Under the pieces are notes generated by a model, which was not told the origin of the DNA, did no database searches, and saw only the letters and a list, made by a program, of their open reading frames with translations. Shown here piece by piece: positions 6,973 through 15,269 of a DNA stretch of 64,000 nucleotides. The stretch is from positions 1 through 64,000 of the forward strand of contig NZ_BDBN01000050.1 of NCBI RefSeq assembly GCF_001613005.1, written 5' to 3'. Position 1 is the stretch's first letter. Every line of letters begins with the position of its first letter. The DNA is from Nocardia nova NBRC 15556. Its GTDB lineage: Bacteria; Actinomycetota; Actinomycetes; Mycobacteriales; Mycobacteriaceae. Both the position numbers and the translations under genes were made by a program.

Positions 6973-9087
6973 TCACGTCGGGGTCGCCAGGGCGAAGGGG
7001 AGGACGGCGGGGGCGCCGGCGTGGCGGAGGGTGCGGGCCGCGAGGGTGAGGGTCCAGCCGGTGTCGGTGTGGGTGTCGACCAGCAGGACGGGAGTGTCGA
7101 GCCCGGTGAGGTCGGGGGTTTCCCACGAGTCGAACAGGGCTGCGACGCGGTGGGCGGAGTTGGCCGCCGACACCGGTGGCCGGTCGGGCCGGGTGTGCAG
7201 GACCCCGAGGTCGGTGAGACGGCCGATGCGCGCCAGGCGGGCGGCCAGGTCGGCGGCCAGCGCGGGATGCGTCGCCGATTGCAGTGCCATCACCGCTCCC
7301 GGGCGCTGCGTCCAATTCCATTCGCGCAGAACGGCGATGCAGGCGTCGACGATGTGGTCGGGTGCGGGGCCGTCGGGGGCGTCGAGCAGCGTTCGCAGGC
7401 GCTGGCCCCACCCCAGATCGCTGAGCCGGCCCAGCACCCGGCCCACCTCGGGGCCGTCGGAAATTTTGCCGGACAACGGAACTCCCAGCTTCGACAGCCC
7501 GGTCGGCCATTGCTTGCGGGGGAGCAGATCGATTCCGGGCCGGTCCAGCCGGGCGCGGATGGTGGCCACCTCGGCGGCGTCGACCGAGACGTCGAAACGG
7601 CGACCGGTGCAGTTGTCGCAGCGACCACACCCGGGCGCGTCCGGGGCGAGGCCCGGATCGTCGAGTTGGCGGCGCAGGAAGTTCATCCGGCACTCGGTGG
7701 TGCTCTGATACTTGAGCATGGCGTTCTGTTCCGCTTCGCGCGCCCGGTCGAGGCGCTCGTAGCGCTCGGTGTCGTAGGTCCACGGTTGCCCGGTGGCCAG
7801 CCAGCCGCCGCGCACCCGCCGCACGGCGCCGTCCACATCCAGCACCTTGAGCACCATCTCCAACCGCGACCGGCTCAGTTCCACCAGCGGTTCGAGGGCC
7901 ACCGTGGACAGGGGCCGTTCGTAGTCCAGCGCGGCCAGCACCGACCGCACCACCTGCTCCCGCGGAAAGGCCACGGAGGCAAAGTAATTCCAGATCCGCC
8001 GGTCCTCGGGACCGGGCAACAGGATGACCTCCGCGCGGTTGGAAGGGCCGGAACCGCTCGCGACCAGTCCGCGTCCGGCGCGGCCGACCTGCTGGTAGTA
8101 GGCGATGGGGGAGGAGGGGGCGCCGACGTGGACCACGAAGCCGAGGTCGGGTTTGTCGAAGCCCATGCCGAGCGCCGACGTGGCGACCAGCGCCTTGACG
8201 TCGTTGTCCAGCAGGGCCTGTTCGAGGGTTTCGCGTTCCCCGGGTTCGGTGCGGCCGGTGTAGGCCGCAACGGGGTAGCCGTGGTCGGCGAGGACGTCGG
8301 CCAAGTCGTGGGCGGCCGCGACGGTGAGGGTGTAGATGATTCCGGAGCCGGGCAGCTCGCCCAGTTGCCGGCTGAGCCAGGTGGTGCGCTGGACGGCGTC
8401 GTCGATCCGCACGACGGACAGATGCAGCGACTCCCGGTCCAGGGTGCCGCGCAACACCAGGGTGTCGGTGCCGATCTGCGTGGCGACGTCGGTGACCACG
8501 CGGTCGTTGGCGGTCGCGGTGGTCGCCAGCACCGGGATGTCCTCGCCGAGGTCGGCGATCAGGGTGCGGATGCGGCGGTAGTCGGGGCGGAAATCGTGGC
8601 CCCAGTCGGAGATGCAGTGCGCCTCGTCGACCACGACCAGGCCGGCGTCGGCGGCCAGTTTGGGCAGCACCGAATCGCGGAAATCGGGATTGTTCAACCG
8701 TTCCGGACTGACGAGCAGCACATCGACCTCACCGGCGGCGACCCGCTGATGGATCTCGTCCCATTCGGTGACGTTGCCGGAGTTGATCGTCTCCGCGATC
8801 ACGCCCGCCCGGCGCGCGGCGGCGACCTGGTTGCGCATCAACGCCAGCAGCGGTGACACGATCACCGTCGGCCCGCGCCCCTGCGACCGCAGCAACCGGG
8901 CGGCGATGAAGTACACCGCCGATTTGCCCCAGCCGGTGCGCTGGACGACGAGCGCCCGCCGCCGCTGGACGACCAGCGCTTCGATGGCCGTCCACTGATC
9001 CTCGCGCAGCCGCGCCTCGGGCCCGGCCAGCTCGCGCAGCAGGGATTCGGCGGATTCGCGCAGCTCGGTGGTAGTCACGCGCTCCAT
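6973..9087 (-). CDS. RecQ-family ATP-dependent DNA helicase with C-terminal phosphoribosyltransferase-like domain
   Basis: This 704-residue superfamily 2 helicase is RecQ-like. Motif I is QRTGWGKSAVYF, motif II VVDEAHCISDWGHDFRPDYR and motif VI YYQQVGRAGRG. A zinc-binding segment follows, with ECRMNFLRRQL and a CGRCDNC cluster. No HRDC domain is evident. Instead the last 35 residues include LLVDTHTDTGWTLTLAA, which looks like the PRPP-binding loop of phosphoribosyltransferases, a combination known in actinobacterial RecQ-like proteins. It would unwind recombination or repair intermediates. The ATG at 9087 follows GGAGG; a GTG at 9108 is an alternative. The LigD-type polymerase lies directly downstream. 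Confidence 0.88.
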   Translation of the reverse strand: MERVTTTELRESAESLLRELAGPEARLREDQWTAIEALVVQRRRALVVQRTGWGKSAVYFIAARLLRSQGRGPTVIVSPLLALMRNQVAAARRAGVIAETINSGNVTEWDEIHQRVAAGEVDVLLVSPERLNNPDFRDSVLPKLAADAGLVVVDEAHCISDWGHDFRPDYRRIRTLIADLGEDIPVLATTATANDRVVTDVATQIGTDTLVLRGTLDRESLHLSVVRIDDAVQRTTWLSRQLGELPGSGIIYTLTVAAAHDLADVLADHGYPVAAYTGRTEPGERETLEQALLDNDVKALVATSALGMGFDKPDLGFVVHVGAPSSPIAYYQQVGRAGRGLVASGSGPSNRAEVILLPGPEDRRIWNYFASVAFPREQVVRSVLAALDYERPLSTVALEPLVELSRSRLEMVLKVLDVDGAVRRVRGGWLATGQPWTYDTERYERLDRAREAEQNAMLKYQSTTECRMNFLRRQLDDPGLAPDAPGCGRCDNCTGRRFDVSVDAAEVATIRARLDRPGIDLLPRKQWPTGLSKLGVPLSGKISDGPEVGRVLGRLSDLGWGQRLRTLLDAPDGPAPDHIVDACIAVLREWNWTQRPGAVMALQSATHPALAADLAARLARIGRLTDLGVLHTRPDRPPVSAANSAHRVAALFDSWETPDLTGLDTPVLLVDTHTDTGWTLTLAARTLRHAGAPAVLPFALATPT

Positions 9088-9202
9088 CGTGCCCGACCCC
9101 TCCGACACCTGGCCACCATCCGGCTACAGCCGCACCCCGTGCCCGGAAACTCGGTCCGAGAACCGGCCGGCCTGGCGGAGGACCGCCCGGTCACGGCGGT
9201 AT

Positions 9203-10090
9203 CTAACCGGTTTCGGCGGCCAGCGCCAGCAGCCGGTCCCGGACGAGGTCCGGTCGCTCCTCCGGGATGAAATGCCCGCAGCCGTGGACATATTCGACGG
9301 TGTAGTCGTCGGCCCGCGCGGTCTCCGCGGCCGCCAGCGCCGGGTGGATGGCCGCGTCGCCGGTGCCGAACAGCGCCCGGATCGGGATCGTCGCGCGGCG
9401 GCGTTCCGGATGGCGGGCGGCGGGAAGTTCCCGCAACCAGAAGGTGCGGTAGGTGTCGGTGGCCGCGCGGGCCACCGCCGGATCGCGGAACCGCTCGCCG
9501 TAGATCCGGGCGAGTTCCGGGGTGAACGTGCGCCGGGCCTCGGCGTCGAGCCGCAACAGGCGATCGACGAACGGCGTGTACCGCTGCAACGGCACGCCGA
9601 ATGTGGCCACGAGCGGCTGGTACATCAGGAAGCGCCACGCATGCGGCGCGAAGGTCTTGGCGGTGATCCACGGGTGCGCGATATTGAGCGGCAGATAGCC
9701 CTCGAACCGCTCCGGCTCCCGCAGCACCATGAGGAATCCGACGAACCCGCCCCAGTCGTGACCGGCGAGCAGCAGCCGGGACAGTTCGAGCTCGTCCACC
9801 AGCGCCAGCAGATCGGAGGCGACGTCCTCCTTGGCCCAGCGATGCGGAGGTGGTCCGGACCATCCGTACCCCGGCAGATCCGGGGCGATGAGGCGCAGCC
9901 CGGCGGGAGGATCGGCGAGCAGATGCCGATAGGCGTAGTGGTGCTGAGGCCATCCGTGCAGCAGCAGCACCGGCCGGCCGTCGGGCACACCGGCCTCGGT
10001 GACGTGGAATCGCACGCCGCGGGCCTCGATGAAACTGCGGCGCACTCCGGGAATTTCGGGCGGTCGGGCAGATCCGGATGTCGAGGGCAT
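9203..10090 (-). CDS. Epoxide hydrolase / haloalkane dehalogenase-like alpha/beta hydrolase
   Basis: The enzyme has 295 residues and the alpha/beta hydrolase fold. HGWPQHHYAYRHLL is the oxyanion loop, GHDWGG the nucleophile elbow with Asp in place of Ser, and GTGDAAIHPAL and GCGHFIPEERPD supply the acid and His. An Asp nucleophile and the HGWP loop point to the epoxide hydrolase group (EphA/EphF-like) rather than esterases, and the two cap-domain Tyr of that group would distinguish it from dehalogenases. It has no signal peptide. The ATG at 10090 has no clear Shine-Dalgarno. Spacing of more than 100 bases to the RecQ-like gene suggests a separate unit. Confidence 0.8.
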   Translation of the reverse strand: MPSTSGSARPPEIPGVRRSFIEARGVRFHVTEAGVPDGRPVLLLHGWPQHHYAYRHLLADPPAGLRLIAPDLPGYGWSGPPPHRWAKEDVASDLLALVDELELSRLLLAGHDWGGFVGFLMVLREPERFEGYLPLNIAHPWITAKTFAPHAWRFLMYQPLVATFGVPLQRYTPFVDRLLRLDAEARRTFTPELARIYGERFRDPAVARAATDTYRTFWLRELPAARHPERRRATIPIRALFGTGDAAIHPALAAAETARADDYTVEYVHGCGHFIPEERPDLVRDRLLALAAETG

Positions 10091-10239
10091 AGCCGATGCT
10101 AACCATCGGCAACCCGGGACCGCCACGCCACGAACGTTTTCCGCCCGGCGTCGGGCATTTTCGGCCGCGAGGCAGGACAATGAGGGCGATCGGACTGCGA
10201 GGTCCACTGGCATGCGCGGGAATGCGGGAGGAACGGGCG

Positions 10240-10719
10240 ATGGCCAAGAAGTTCGAATCACCTGCGGATTGGGCCCCACCGGGGGCGCAGTTCCAAAGCC
10301 GCGGTGTCACCAGCCGGACCCTCTCGGGCGTGTTGTTCGGGCTGATCGTGACGCCCATCGGAATCGCGTTCGCCGCCAAGGGGGGAGCCGATATCCGATA
10401 CTGGGTCATCGTCGGTGCGGTGACCGATCGCTGGACCGCGGCGCTGGAGATCTTCGGCGGTTCCCTGCTCTTGTTGTTCGTCGCCGCGATGGCAGCCTTC
10501 TCGCCGGTCGGCACGATCGTGGCCAGTCTGGTGTGGGGGATCTTCCCCGGTGTGCTGCACCTGCTGTACCCGGACGACACCTTCCGCCTGATCGGCGACC
10601 TCCCCTTCACCGACGCCACGATGCAGGTGGCGCTGCACTCCTGGGTGACCTACGGCTTCGCCCTCATCTCGGGCATGATGCTGCTGGGCGCGGGCATGGT
10701 CGGAGTGCTGCGCAAATGA
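10240..10719 (+). CDS. Uncharacterised integral membrane protein
   Basis: This protein of 159 residues is not a family I recognise. Four hydrophobic segments are visible: GVLFGLIVTPIGIAFAA (about 28-44), GGSLLLLFVAAMAAF (about 75-90), a weaker GTIVASLVWGIFPGVLHLL (about 94-112) and GFALISGMMLLGAGMVGVL near the end. The N-terminus is short, basic and polar, so it probably faces the cytoplasm. The ATG at 10240 follows GGGAGGA. It stands alone, divergent from the epoxide-hydrolase-like gene, and ends just before a strong bidirectional terminator. Confidence 0.75.
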   Translation: MAKKFESPADWAPPGAQFQSRGVTSRTLSGVLFGLIVTPIGIAFAAKGGADIRYWVIVGAVTDRWTAALEIFGGSLLLLFVAAMAAFSPVGTIVASLVWGIFPGVLHLLYPDDTFRLIGDLPFTDATMQVALHSWVTYGFALISGMMLLGAGMVGVLRK

Positions 10720-10726
10720 CTCCGGT

Positions 10727-10759
10727 CGTTCCGGCATGCCGACCCGGCATGCCGGAACG
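10727..10759. terminator. Bidirectional hairpin terminator between convergent genes
   Basis: CGTTCCGGCATGCCG, loop ACC, then the exact complement gives a perfect 15-bp stem with a 3-base loop. It lies between the stop of the membrane protein (10719) and the stop of rtcB (10769), so it can serve both strands. There is no long T tract, as is usual in high-GC actinomycetes. Confidence 0.85.
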
Positions 10760-10768
10760 AATCCGCAT

Positions 10769-11992
10769 TCAGCCCTTCACGCACAGCACCTGACGCAGCG
10801 TCGCGACCACGTCGACCAGATCGCTCTGCGCCGCGATCACGGTGTCGATGTCCTTGTAGGCCGCGGGGATCTCGTCGATCACCCCGGCGTCCTTGCGCGA
10901 CTCCACGCCGTCGGTCTGCGCGATCAGATCCGCGACGGTGAACTGCCGTTTGGCCGCATTGCGGCTCATGCGGCGGCCCGCACCGTGCGATGCGGACTGG
11001 AACGAGGCGGGATTTCCCTTGCCCCGCACCACATACGAGCGGGTACCCATGGATCCGGGGATCAGAGCGAGGTCACCGGCCCCGGCCCGCACCGCGCCCT
11101 TGCGGGTCACCAGCATCGGCATGCCGTCGATGATCTCTTCCGACACGTAGTTGTGGTGGCAGGAGATGGGCTCGTCGAAACGTACCGCCAGCGAATCGAA
11201 TTCGTCACGCACCGCACCACACACCAGGTCGAGCATCACCGCCCGATTGCGCGCCGCGTACTCCTGCGCCCAGGTGAGGTCGCGCCGGTAGGCATCCATT
11301 TCCGGTGTGCCGGAAAGGAATACCGCCAGATCGCGATCCGGCAGGTCCCGGTTCTGCGGCAGGGTGCGTGCCACGGCGATATGCCGCTCCGCCAGTTCCT
11401 TGCCGATATTGCGGCTTCCGGAGTGCAGCAGAATCCACACGCGCTGTTCGGTGTCGAGGCAGACCTCGATGAAGTGGTTGCCGCCGCCGAGAGTGCCCAT
11501 CTGCTTGTGCGCCTTGGACTCTCGCTGCTGCACCGCCGGGTCGAGATCGCCGAACCGGCTCCAGAACGCGGACCATCCGGCCCGCAGCGTGGCGCCGGTC
11601 GCCCGGCGGCCGTGCACGTCCATCTGCAGGCGAGTGACCTTCACCGGCTCCTTGTGCGCGTTGAATCCGACCGGAACGGCCGCCTCGATGCGCGAACGCA
11701 GCGAATGCAGATCGTCCGGCAGATCGGAGGCGGTCAGCGAGGTCGCGACCGCTTCCATCCCGCAGCCGATGTCGACGCCGACTGCGGCCGGGGCGACGGC
11801 GTCCTTCATGGCGATGACGGACCCGACCGTGGCTCCCTTACCGAGATGCACGTCGGGCATCACGCGGACGCCGTAGACCCATTCCAGTTGGGCGAGGGTG
11901 CGCAGCTGCTGCAGCGCGGCCGGCTCGACCTCGTGCTCGTGGGCCCACATGAGCGTCTGCGCCTTGGTGCCGCGCAGCTCGACGGGAAACAT
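10769..11992 (-). CDS. rtcB: RtcB-family RNA ligase
   Basis: This 407-residue protein belongs to the RtcB family, whose members join 2',3'-cyclic-phosphate or 3'-phosphate RNA ends to 5'-OH ends using GTP and Mn. Seen: VMPDVHLGKGATVGS, VGVDIGCGM with the metal-binding Asp and Cys, LGGGNHFIE, HSGSRNIGKE, and near the C-terminus ASHGAGR, which carries the His that is guanylylated in RtcB. Length fits the shorter bacterial branch. The ATG at 11992 follows AAAGGATCGGATC. No archease or RtcA gene is adjacent. Upstream lies an inverted repeat that could be a control site. Its role in actinomycetes may be tRNA or rRNA repair. Confidence 0.93.
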   Translation of the reverse strand: MFPVELRGTKAQTLMWAHEHEVEPAALQQLRTLAQLEWVYGVRVMPDVHLGKGATVGSVIAMKDAVAPAAVGVDIGCGMEAVATSLTASDLPDDLHSLRSRIEAAVPVGFNAHKEPVKVTRLQMDVHGRRATGATLRAGWSAFWSRFGDLDPAVQQRESKAHKQMGTLGGGNHFIEVCLDTEQRVWILLHSGSRNIGKELAERHIAVARTLPQNRDLPDRDLAVFLSGTPEMDAYRRDLTWAQEYAARNRAVMLDLVCGAVRDEFDSLAVRFDEPISCHHNYVSEEIIDGMPMLVTRKGAVRAGAGDLALIPGSMGTRSYVVRGKGNPASFQSASHGAGRRMSRNAAKRQFTVADLIAQTDGVESRKDAGVIDEIPAAYKDIDTVIAAQSDLVDVVATLRQVLCVKG

Positions 11993-12005
11993 GATCCGAT
12001 CCTTT

Positions 12006-12030
12006 CGTGAACGAACTCTCCCTGTTCACG
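12006..12030. promoter_or_regulatory. Inverted repeat in the rtcB promoter
   Basis: CGTGAAC and GTTCACG form perfect 7-bp arms separated by 11 bases, starting 14 bases upstream of the rtcB ATG. This could be an operator or a 5'-leader hairpin. Nothing else identifies the binding protein. Confidence 0.35.
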
Positions 12031-12069
12031 GTAGGGATCTCGGGGCGAGGACGCACTCGAATATTCGAT

Positions 12070-12092
12070 CGGTTGCCCGCCGCGGGCGACCG
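12070..12092 (-). terminator. Hairpin terminator after the esterase gene
   Basis: Arms of 10 bases (CGGTTGCCCG and CGGGCGACCG) with a 3-base loop pair at all but one position. It lies 4 bases beyond the esterase stop codon at 12097, in the place expected for an intrinsic terminator of the leftward LLM-SDR-esterase operon. Confidence 0.6.
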
Positions 12093-12096
12093 CGCG

Positions 12097-13080
12097 TCAG
12101 CCCATCGGCCGGAACCTCCGCTGGACGGTCACGGCGTGCTCCCTGCGCGCAGCGAACGCCCGGCGCAGTGCCGCGAAGGCGCGTTCGTTCGCGGTGGCGG
12201 TGTCGGGCAGCACATCGCCCATGGTCATGAAGCCGTGGAACATGCCCTCGTAGCGGTGCACCTCGACCGGGACACCGGCCGCGGCCAGGTGTGCGCCGTA
12301 GGCCTCGCCCTCGTCACGCAGTGGGTCGTACTCCGCGGTGGCGATATGCGCCGGAGGCAGCCCGGCCGGATCCGCCAGCAGGGGCGCCGCGTACGGATCG
12401 GTGCCGTCGGCATCGCCGAGGTACTGCTCCCAGTACCAGCGCAGATGATCGTCGGTGACGAAATAGCCCTGTGCGTTGTCCCGGTACGACGCGCCGGCGC
12501 GCGTCGGGTCCAGCATCGGATACATCAGCAGCTGCGCTGCCACCGCCGGGCCGCCCAGATCGCGCGCCATCAGGGCCGCGACCGCCGCCAGATTGCCGCC
12601 CGCGCTGTCCCCGGCCACGGCGATCCGGGTGGGGTCGCCGCCGTATCGCGCGATGGCCGCGCCGATCCAGCACAGCACGGCGTACGCGTCCTGTGCGGCG
12701 GCCGGGAACCGATGTTCCGGGGCTTGCCGGTAATCCACCGAAACCACCAGTGCGCCGGTCTCGTTCGCCATCGTCCGGCAGAACTGATCGTGGCTGTCGA
12801 GACTGCAGATCACGAAGCCACCACCATGGCAGAACAGCACGACCGGCAGCGGCTCGGCGCCACCCCGCGGGGTGTACACCCGCACCGGGATGTCGACCTC
12901 ACCAGGGCCGGGGACGGTCGAATCCCGCACCGTCGCAACCGGAATCGGCACAACCGGCGCAGCGGGGCGAGACGCGAGCTGTCGCCGGGCCTGGACCGCG
13001 TCGAGCACTTCGGTCCCGAGCTTGGGAAACGCGGCGGTCGCCGCATCGACCACCGCGCGTGTATGCGGCGTCATCGGCAT
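12097..13080 (-). CDS. HSL-family carboxylesterase/lipase
   Basis: This 327-residue alpha/beta hydrolase is of the hormone-sensitive-lipase (LipH/LipN-like) group. FCHGGGFVICSL is the HGGG oxyanion motif, AGDSAGGNLAAV the GDSAGG nucleophile elbow, EYDPLRDEGE the acid and YEGMFHGF the His. Such enzymes hydrolyse short-chain acyl esters. It follows the SDR gene by 37 bases on the same strand and ends the operon that starts with the LLM oxidoreductase, so it may remove an ester from the catabolic substrate. ATG codons at 13080 and 13074 are both possible starts. No signal peptide is seen. Confidence 0.88.
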   Translation of the reverse strand: MPMTPHTRAVVDAATAAFPKLGTEVLDAVQARRQLASRPAAPVVPIPVATVRDSTVPGPGEVDIPVRVYTPRGGAEPLPVVLFCHGGGFVICSLDSHDQFCRTMANETGALVVSVDYRQAPEHRFPAAAQDAYAVLCWIGAAIARYGGDPTRIAVAGDSAGGNLAAVAALMARDLGGPAVAAQLLMYPMLDPTRAGASYRDNAQGYFVTDDHLRWYWEQYLGDADGTDPYAAPLLADPAGLPPAHIATAEYDPLRDEGEAYGAHLAAAGVPVEVHRYEGMFHGFMTMGDVLPDTATANERAFAALRRAFAARREHAVTVQRRFRPMG

Positions 13081-13117
13081 GGGCTACCGCCCGTCGCCCC
13101 GTAAGCGTTCGGCCTGC

Positions 13118-13879
13118 TCACGGCGCCTCCTGCGGCTCCGGAGGCATGAACTTTCCGGCGGCGAGTCCGCCGTCGACGGTGACTTCCGCGCCGGTGACAT
13201 ACGATGATGCGTCCGAGGCGAGGAAGGCGACCAGTTCCGCGACCTCCTCCGGCACGCCGGTGCGCTGCAGCGGCAGGGTCGGGAAGCTGCCCGGGCCGGT
13301 GGTCAGATACGGGACCATCGGGGTCGCGATCGGGCCGGGGTGGACGGAGTTGACGCGAATTCCCTTGGGCCCCAGTTCGAGTGCCGCGGTCTTGGTGAGA
13401 CCGCGCAGCCCCCATTTGGAGCTGCCGTACGCGGAGTGGCCCATCAGCCCCTCGAGCCCGGCCTGCGACGAGATGTTCACGATCGACCCGCCCGCCCCGG
13501 ACATCGGCCCCACGACCGACCGGATGCCTCGGAACGCGCCCACCAGATTGACCTGGAGAATCTTCTCGAGCTCTTCCGGCGTGGTGTCGGTGAGCGGTTT
13601 CGCGGTGTAGATCGCGGCGTTGTTCACCAGTACGTTCAGCGCACCGAATTCCGAAAGAGCCACGGCGACAGCGGCATTCCAATCGTCGGCGGAGGTGACG
13701 TCGTGGCGGACGAAGCGCGCCGCCTCGCCGAGCTCGTCGGCCAACTGCTTTCCGTCGGCGTCGAGAACGTCGGTGAGCACGACCCGCGCACCGCGTTCGA
13801 CGAACAGGCGTGCCTCCGCCGCGCCCTGCCCGCGTGCCGCGCCGGTGATCAACGCGACTTTGCCTGTGAGATCGACCAT
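13118..13879 (-). CDS. Short-chain dehydrogenase/reductase (hydroxysteroid dehydrogenase-like)
   Basis: This classical SDR of 253 residues has TGAARGQG (residues 12-19) for NAD(P) binding, VNNAAIY, and the catalytic NISSQ Ser with SAYGSSKWG carrying Tyr and Lys. The sequence style (DVLDADGKQLADELG, VNSVHPGPIATPM) is that of the 3-alpha/20-beta-hydroxysteroid dehydrogenase group such as mycobacterial FabG3. It probably oxidises or reduces a ring hydroxyl or ketone in the catabolic pathway. The ATG at 13879 has GAGGAG upstream. It is second in the leftward LLM-SDR-esterase operon. Its closest relative in the window is the SDR at 17018, suggesting a duplicated pair on either side of the shared promoter region. 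Confidence 0.88.
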   Translation of the reverse strand: MVDLTGKVALITGAARGQGAAEARLFVERGARVVLTDVLDADGKQLADELGEAARFVRHDVTSADDWNAAVAVALSEFGALNVLVNNAAIYTAKPLTDTTPEELEKILQVNLVGAFRGIRSVVGPMSGAGGSIVNISSQAGLEGLMGHSAYGSSKWGLRGLTKTAALELGPKGIRVNSVHPGPIATPMVPYLTTGPGSFPTLPLQRTGVPEEVAELVAFLASDASSYVTGAEVTVDGGLAAGKFMPPEPQEAP

Positions 13880-13988
13880 TCGACTTCTCCTCCTCGAAAA
13901 TATGCCGAGATCCTGCGCCGCATGCGGCGTACTCGGCTCGCGGCAGTCTCGATGAGCGAGATCGGCGCGTGGTTCGGCTGTGACGGGT

Positions 13989-15116
13989 TCACTGATTCCG
14001 GAAGTGCGGGATGACCTTTTCGCCCCAGTGCCGGATCGTCTCGAGGCATGCCTCCTGAGGCACCGTGCCCATCTGGATCAGGCACAGGATCTCGTCGGCG
14101 CCGGCATCGCGCAGGCGTTCGACGTAGGCGATCGCGTCCTCCGGGCTGCCGTAGGCGTGGTCGGCGTTGAACACCGAGGTCGACCCCGCATTCACCGGAA
14201 TCTTGGCCTCGTGCAGGTAGGCGACGTGCTCGTCGGCGGCCTCCTTGATCCGCGCCACCTCGTCCACGGTGGGATCGACGGCCTCGTCCGGCACCGGGCC
14301 CGCGCCGTAGTAGTGCTTGATCGACTGCGCGAAGAACCGCTGGCCGCGCGCGCCGATCTGCTGCGCCCGCTCCCGGTCGTCGAGCACGATGGTGGGGCAC
14401 AGGGCGGCGAAGTGGTCGTTGGTCACCGTCGAGACGAACCGCTCACCGGTGCGGGCCGCGATCGCCTCGTCGTAGGTGCGGCGCAGTTCCGCGATTTCCG
14501 CCACACCCGCGAAACCCAGTACCAGAGCGCCGATTCCGTAGTCGGCGGCCAGCTTAAGGGTGTCCTTCTTGGTGCATGCCATGAACAGCGGCGGATGCGG
14601 TCGCTGCACCGGACGCGGCAGCAGCGCGTGCGGCTCGATGTCGAGCAGGTCGCCGTGATACTCGAAGTCGCCTTCGGGTTCTTGCCACGCGGTGCCGATC
14701 ATCCGCAGCGACTCCTCGACCTCGGCATAGGTGCGTGCCGGGTCCACCCCGCACATGGAGGTCTCGACCGGTGTCGCACCGCGCCCGGCCCCCAGATTCA
14801 GCCGGCCGCCGGAGAGCACGTCCAGCATGGCCGCACGCTCGGCCGCGCGCACCGGATGGTTGAAGTTGAAGGGCATGCACACCACGCCGTGGCCGATCCG
14901 GATGCGCTGTGTCTTGGCCGCCACCCAGGTCAGGAAGATCTCGGGGGCGCTCATATGCGCGTACCACTTGAGCCCGTGGTGCTCGACGGCCCAGACGGTG
15001 TCGAAGCCCATCTCGTCGGCCAGCACGGCTTGCTCCACACAGTCGCGCAGCACCTGCGCCTCGTGCTCGGCGGTCGGATCGGTCATCTGGGCTTCGAAGA
15101 TCATCGAGAACTTCAT
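13989..15116 (-). CDS. LLM-class (luciferase-like) flavin-dependent oxidoreductase
   Basis: The enzyme has 375 residues and a bacterial-luciferase-like TIM barrel. MGFDTVWAVEHHGLKWYAH is the N-terminal luciferase signature, VCMPFNFNHPVRAAE and GGRLNLGAGRG follow, and RPHPPLFMACTKKD is a flavin phosphate-binding style loop. Family members are flavin (FMNH2) monooxygenases or F420-dependent reductases; the EHH motif and cluster context favour a monooxygenase fed by a flavin reductase. The ATG at 15116 follows GGGAG. It heads a leftward operon with the SDR and esterase, and its promoter carries both conserved elements described here (15140-15161 and 15190-15206). Substrate unknown. Confidence 0.85.
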   Translation of the reverse strand: MKFSMIFEAQMTDPTAEHEAQVLRDCVEQAVLADEMGFDTVWAVEHHGLKWYAHMSAPEIFLTWVAAKTQRIRIGHGVVCMPFNFNHPVRAAERAAMLDVLSGGRLNLGAGRGATPVETSMCGVDPARTYAEVEESLRMIGTAWQEPEGDFEYHGDLLDIEPHALLPRPVQRPHPPLFMACTKKDTLKLAADYGIGALVLGFAGVAEIAELRRTYDEAIAARTGERFVSTVTNDHFAALCPTIVLDDRERAQQIGARGQRFFAQSIKHYYGAGPVPDEAVDPTVDEVARIKEAADEHVAYLHEAKIPVNAGSTSVFNADHAYGSPEDAIAYVERLRDAGADEILCLIQMGTVPQEACLETIRHWGEKVIPHFRNQ

Positions 15117-15139
15117 CCGCGTGCTCCCTGTCGTCGCGA

Positions 15140-15161
15140 GTATGCCTAATCGAAATAGTCC
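15140..15161 (-). promoter_or_regulatory. Conserved flavin-gene promoter element, copy 1
   Basis: The plus strand reads CCTAATCGAAATAGTC at its core; in the direction of the LLM gene it reads TATTTCGATTAGGCAT. Over 22 bases it matches the copy in front of ribAB (40217-40238) at 20 positions, and a third copy lies at 42591-42612. It ends 23 bases before the LLM start codon. It may be a core promoter or an activator site. Function is inferred from conservation. Confidence 0.6.
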
Positions 15162-15189
15162 TTTCCGGACCCGCACTGGTCAGCCCGAA

Positions 15190-15206
15190 GTCCCGCTGGT
15201 CGGGAC
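15190..15206. promoter_or_regulatory. Catabolic regulon box, site A
   Basis: GTCCCGCTGGTCGGGAC is a perfect 6-bp inverted repeat with a 5-bp centre, between the divergent LLM oxidoreductase and KstD genes. A weaker related sequence (GGACCCGCACTGGTCAG) lies next to it at 15167-15183. Related boxes occur at 20490, 20530, 33326, 40261, 42701 and 43388, all upstream of genes in this cluster. Confidence 0.65.
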
Positions 15207-15269
15207 CGTGCCGTGTCGGCGCGGCCGAGCGGCCATAGCGTCGAATGCAACGACGGGGAAGAAGGACGG

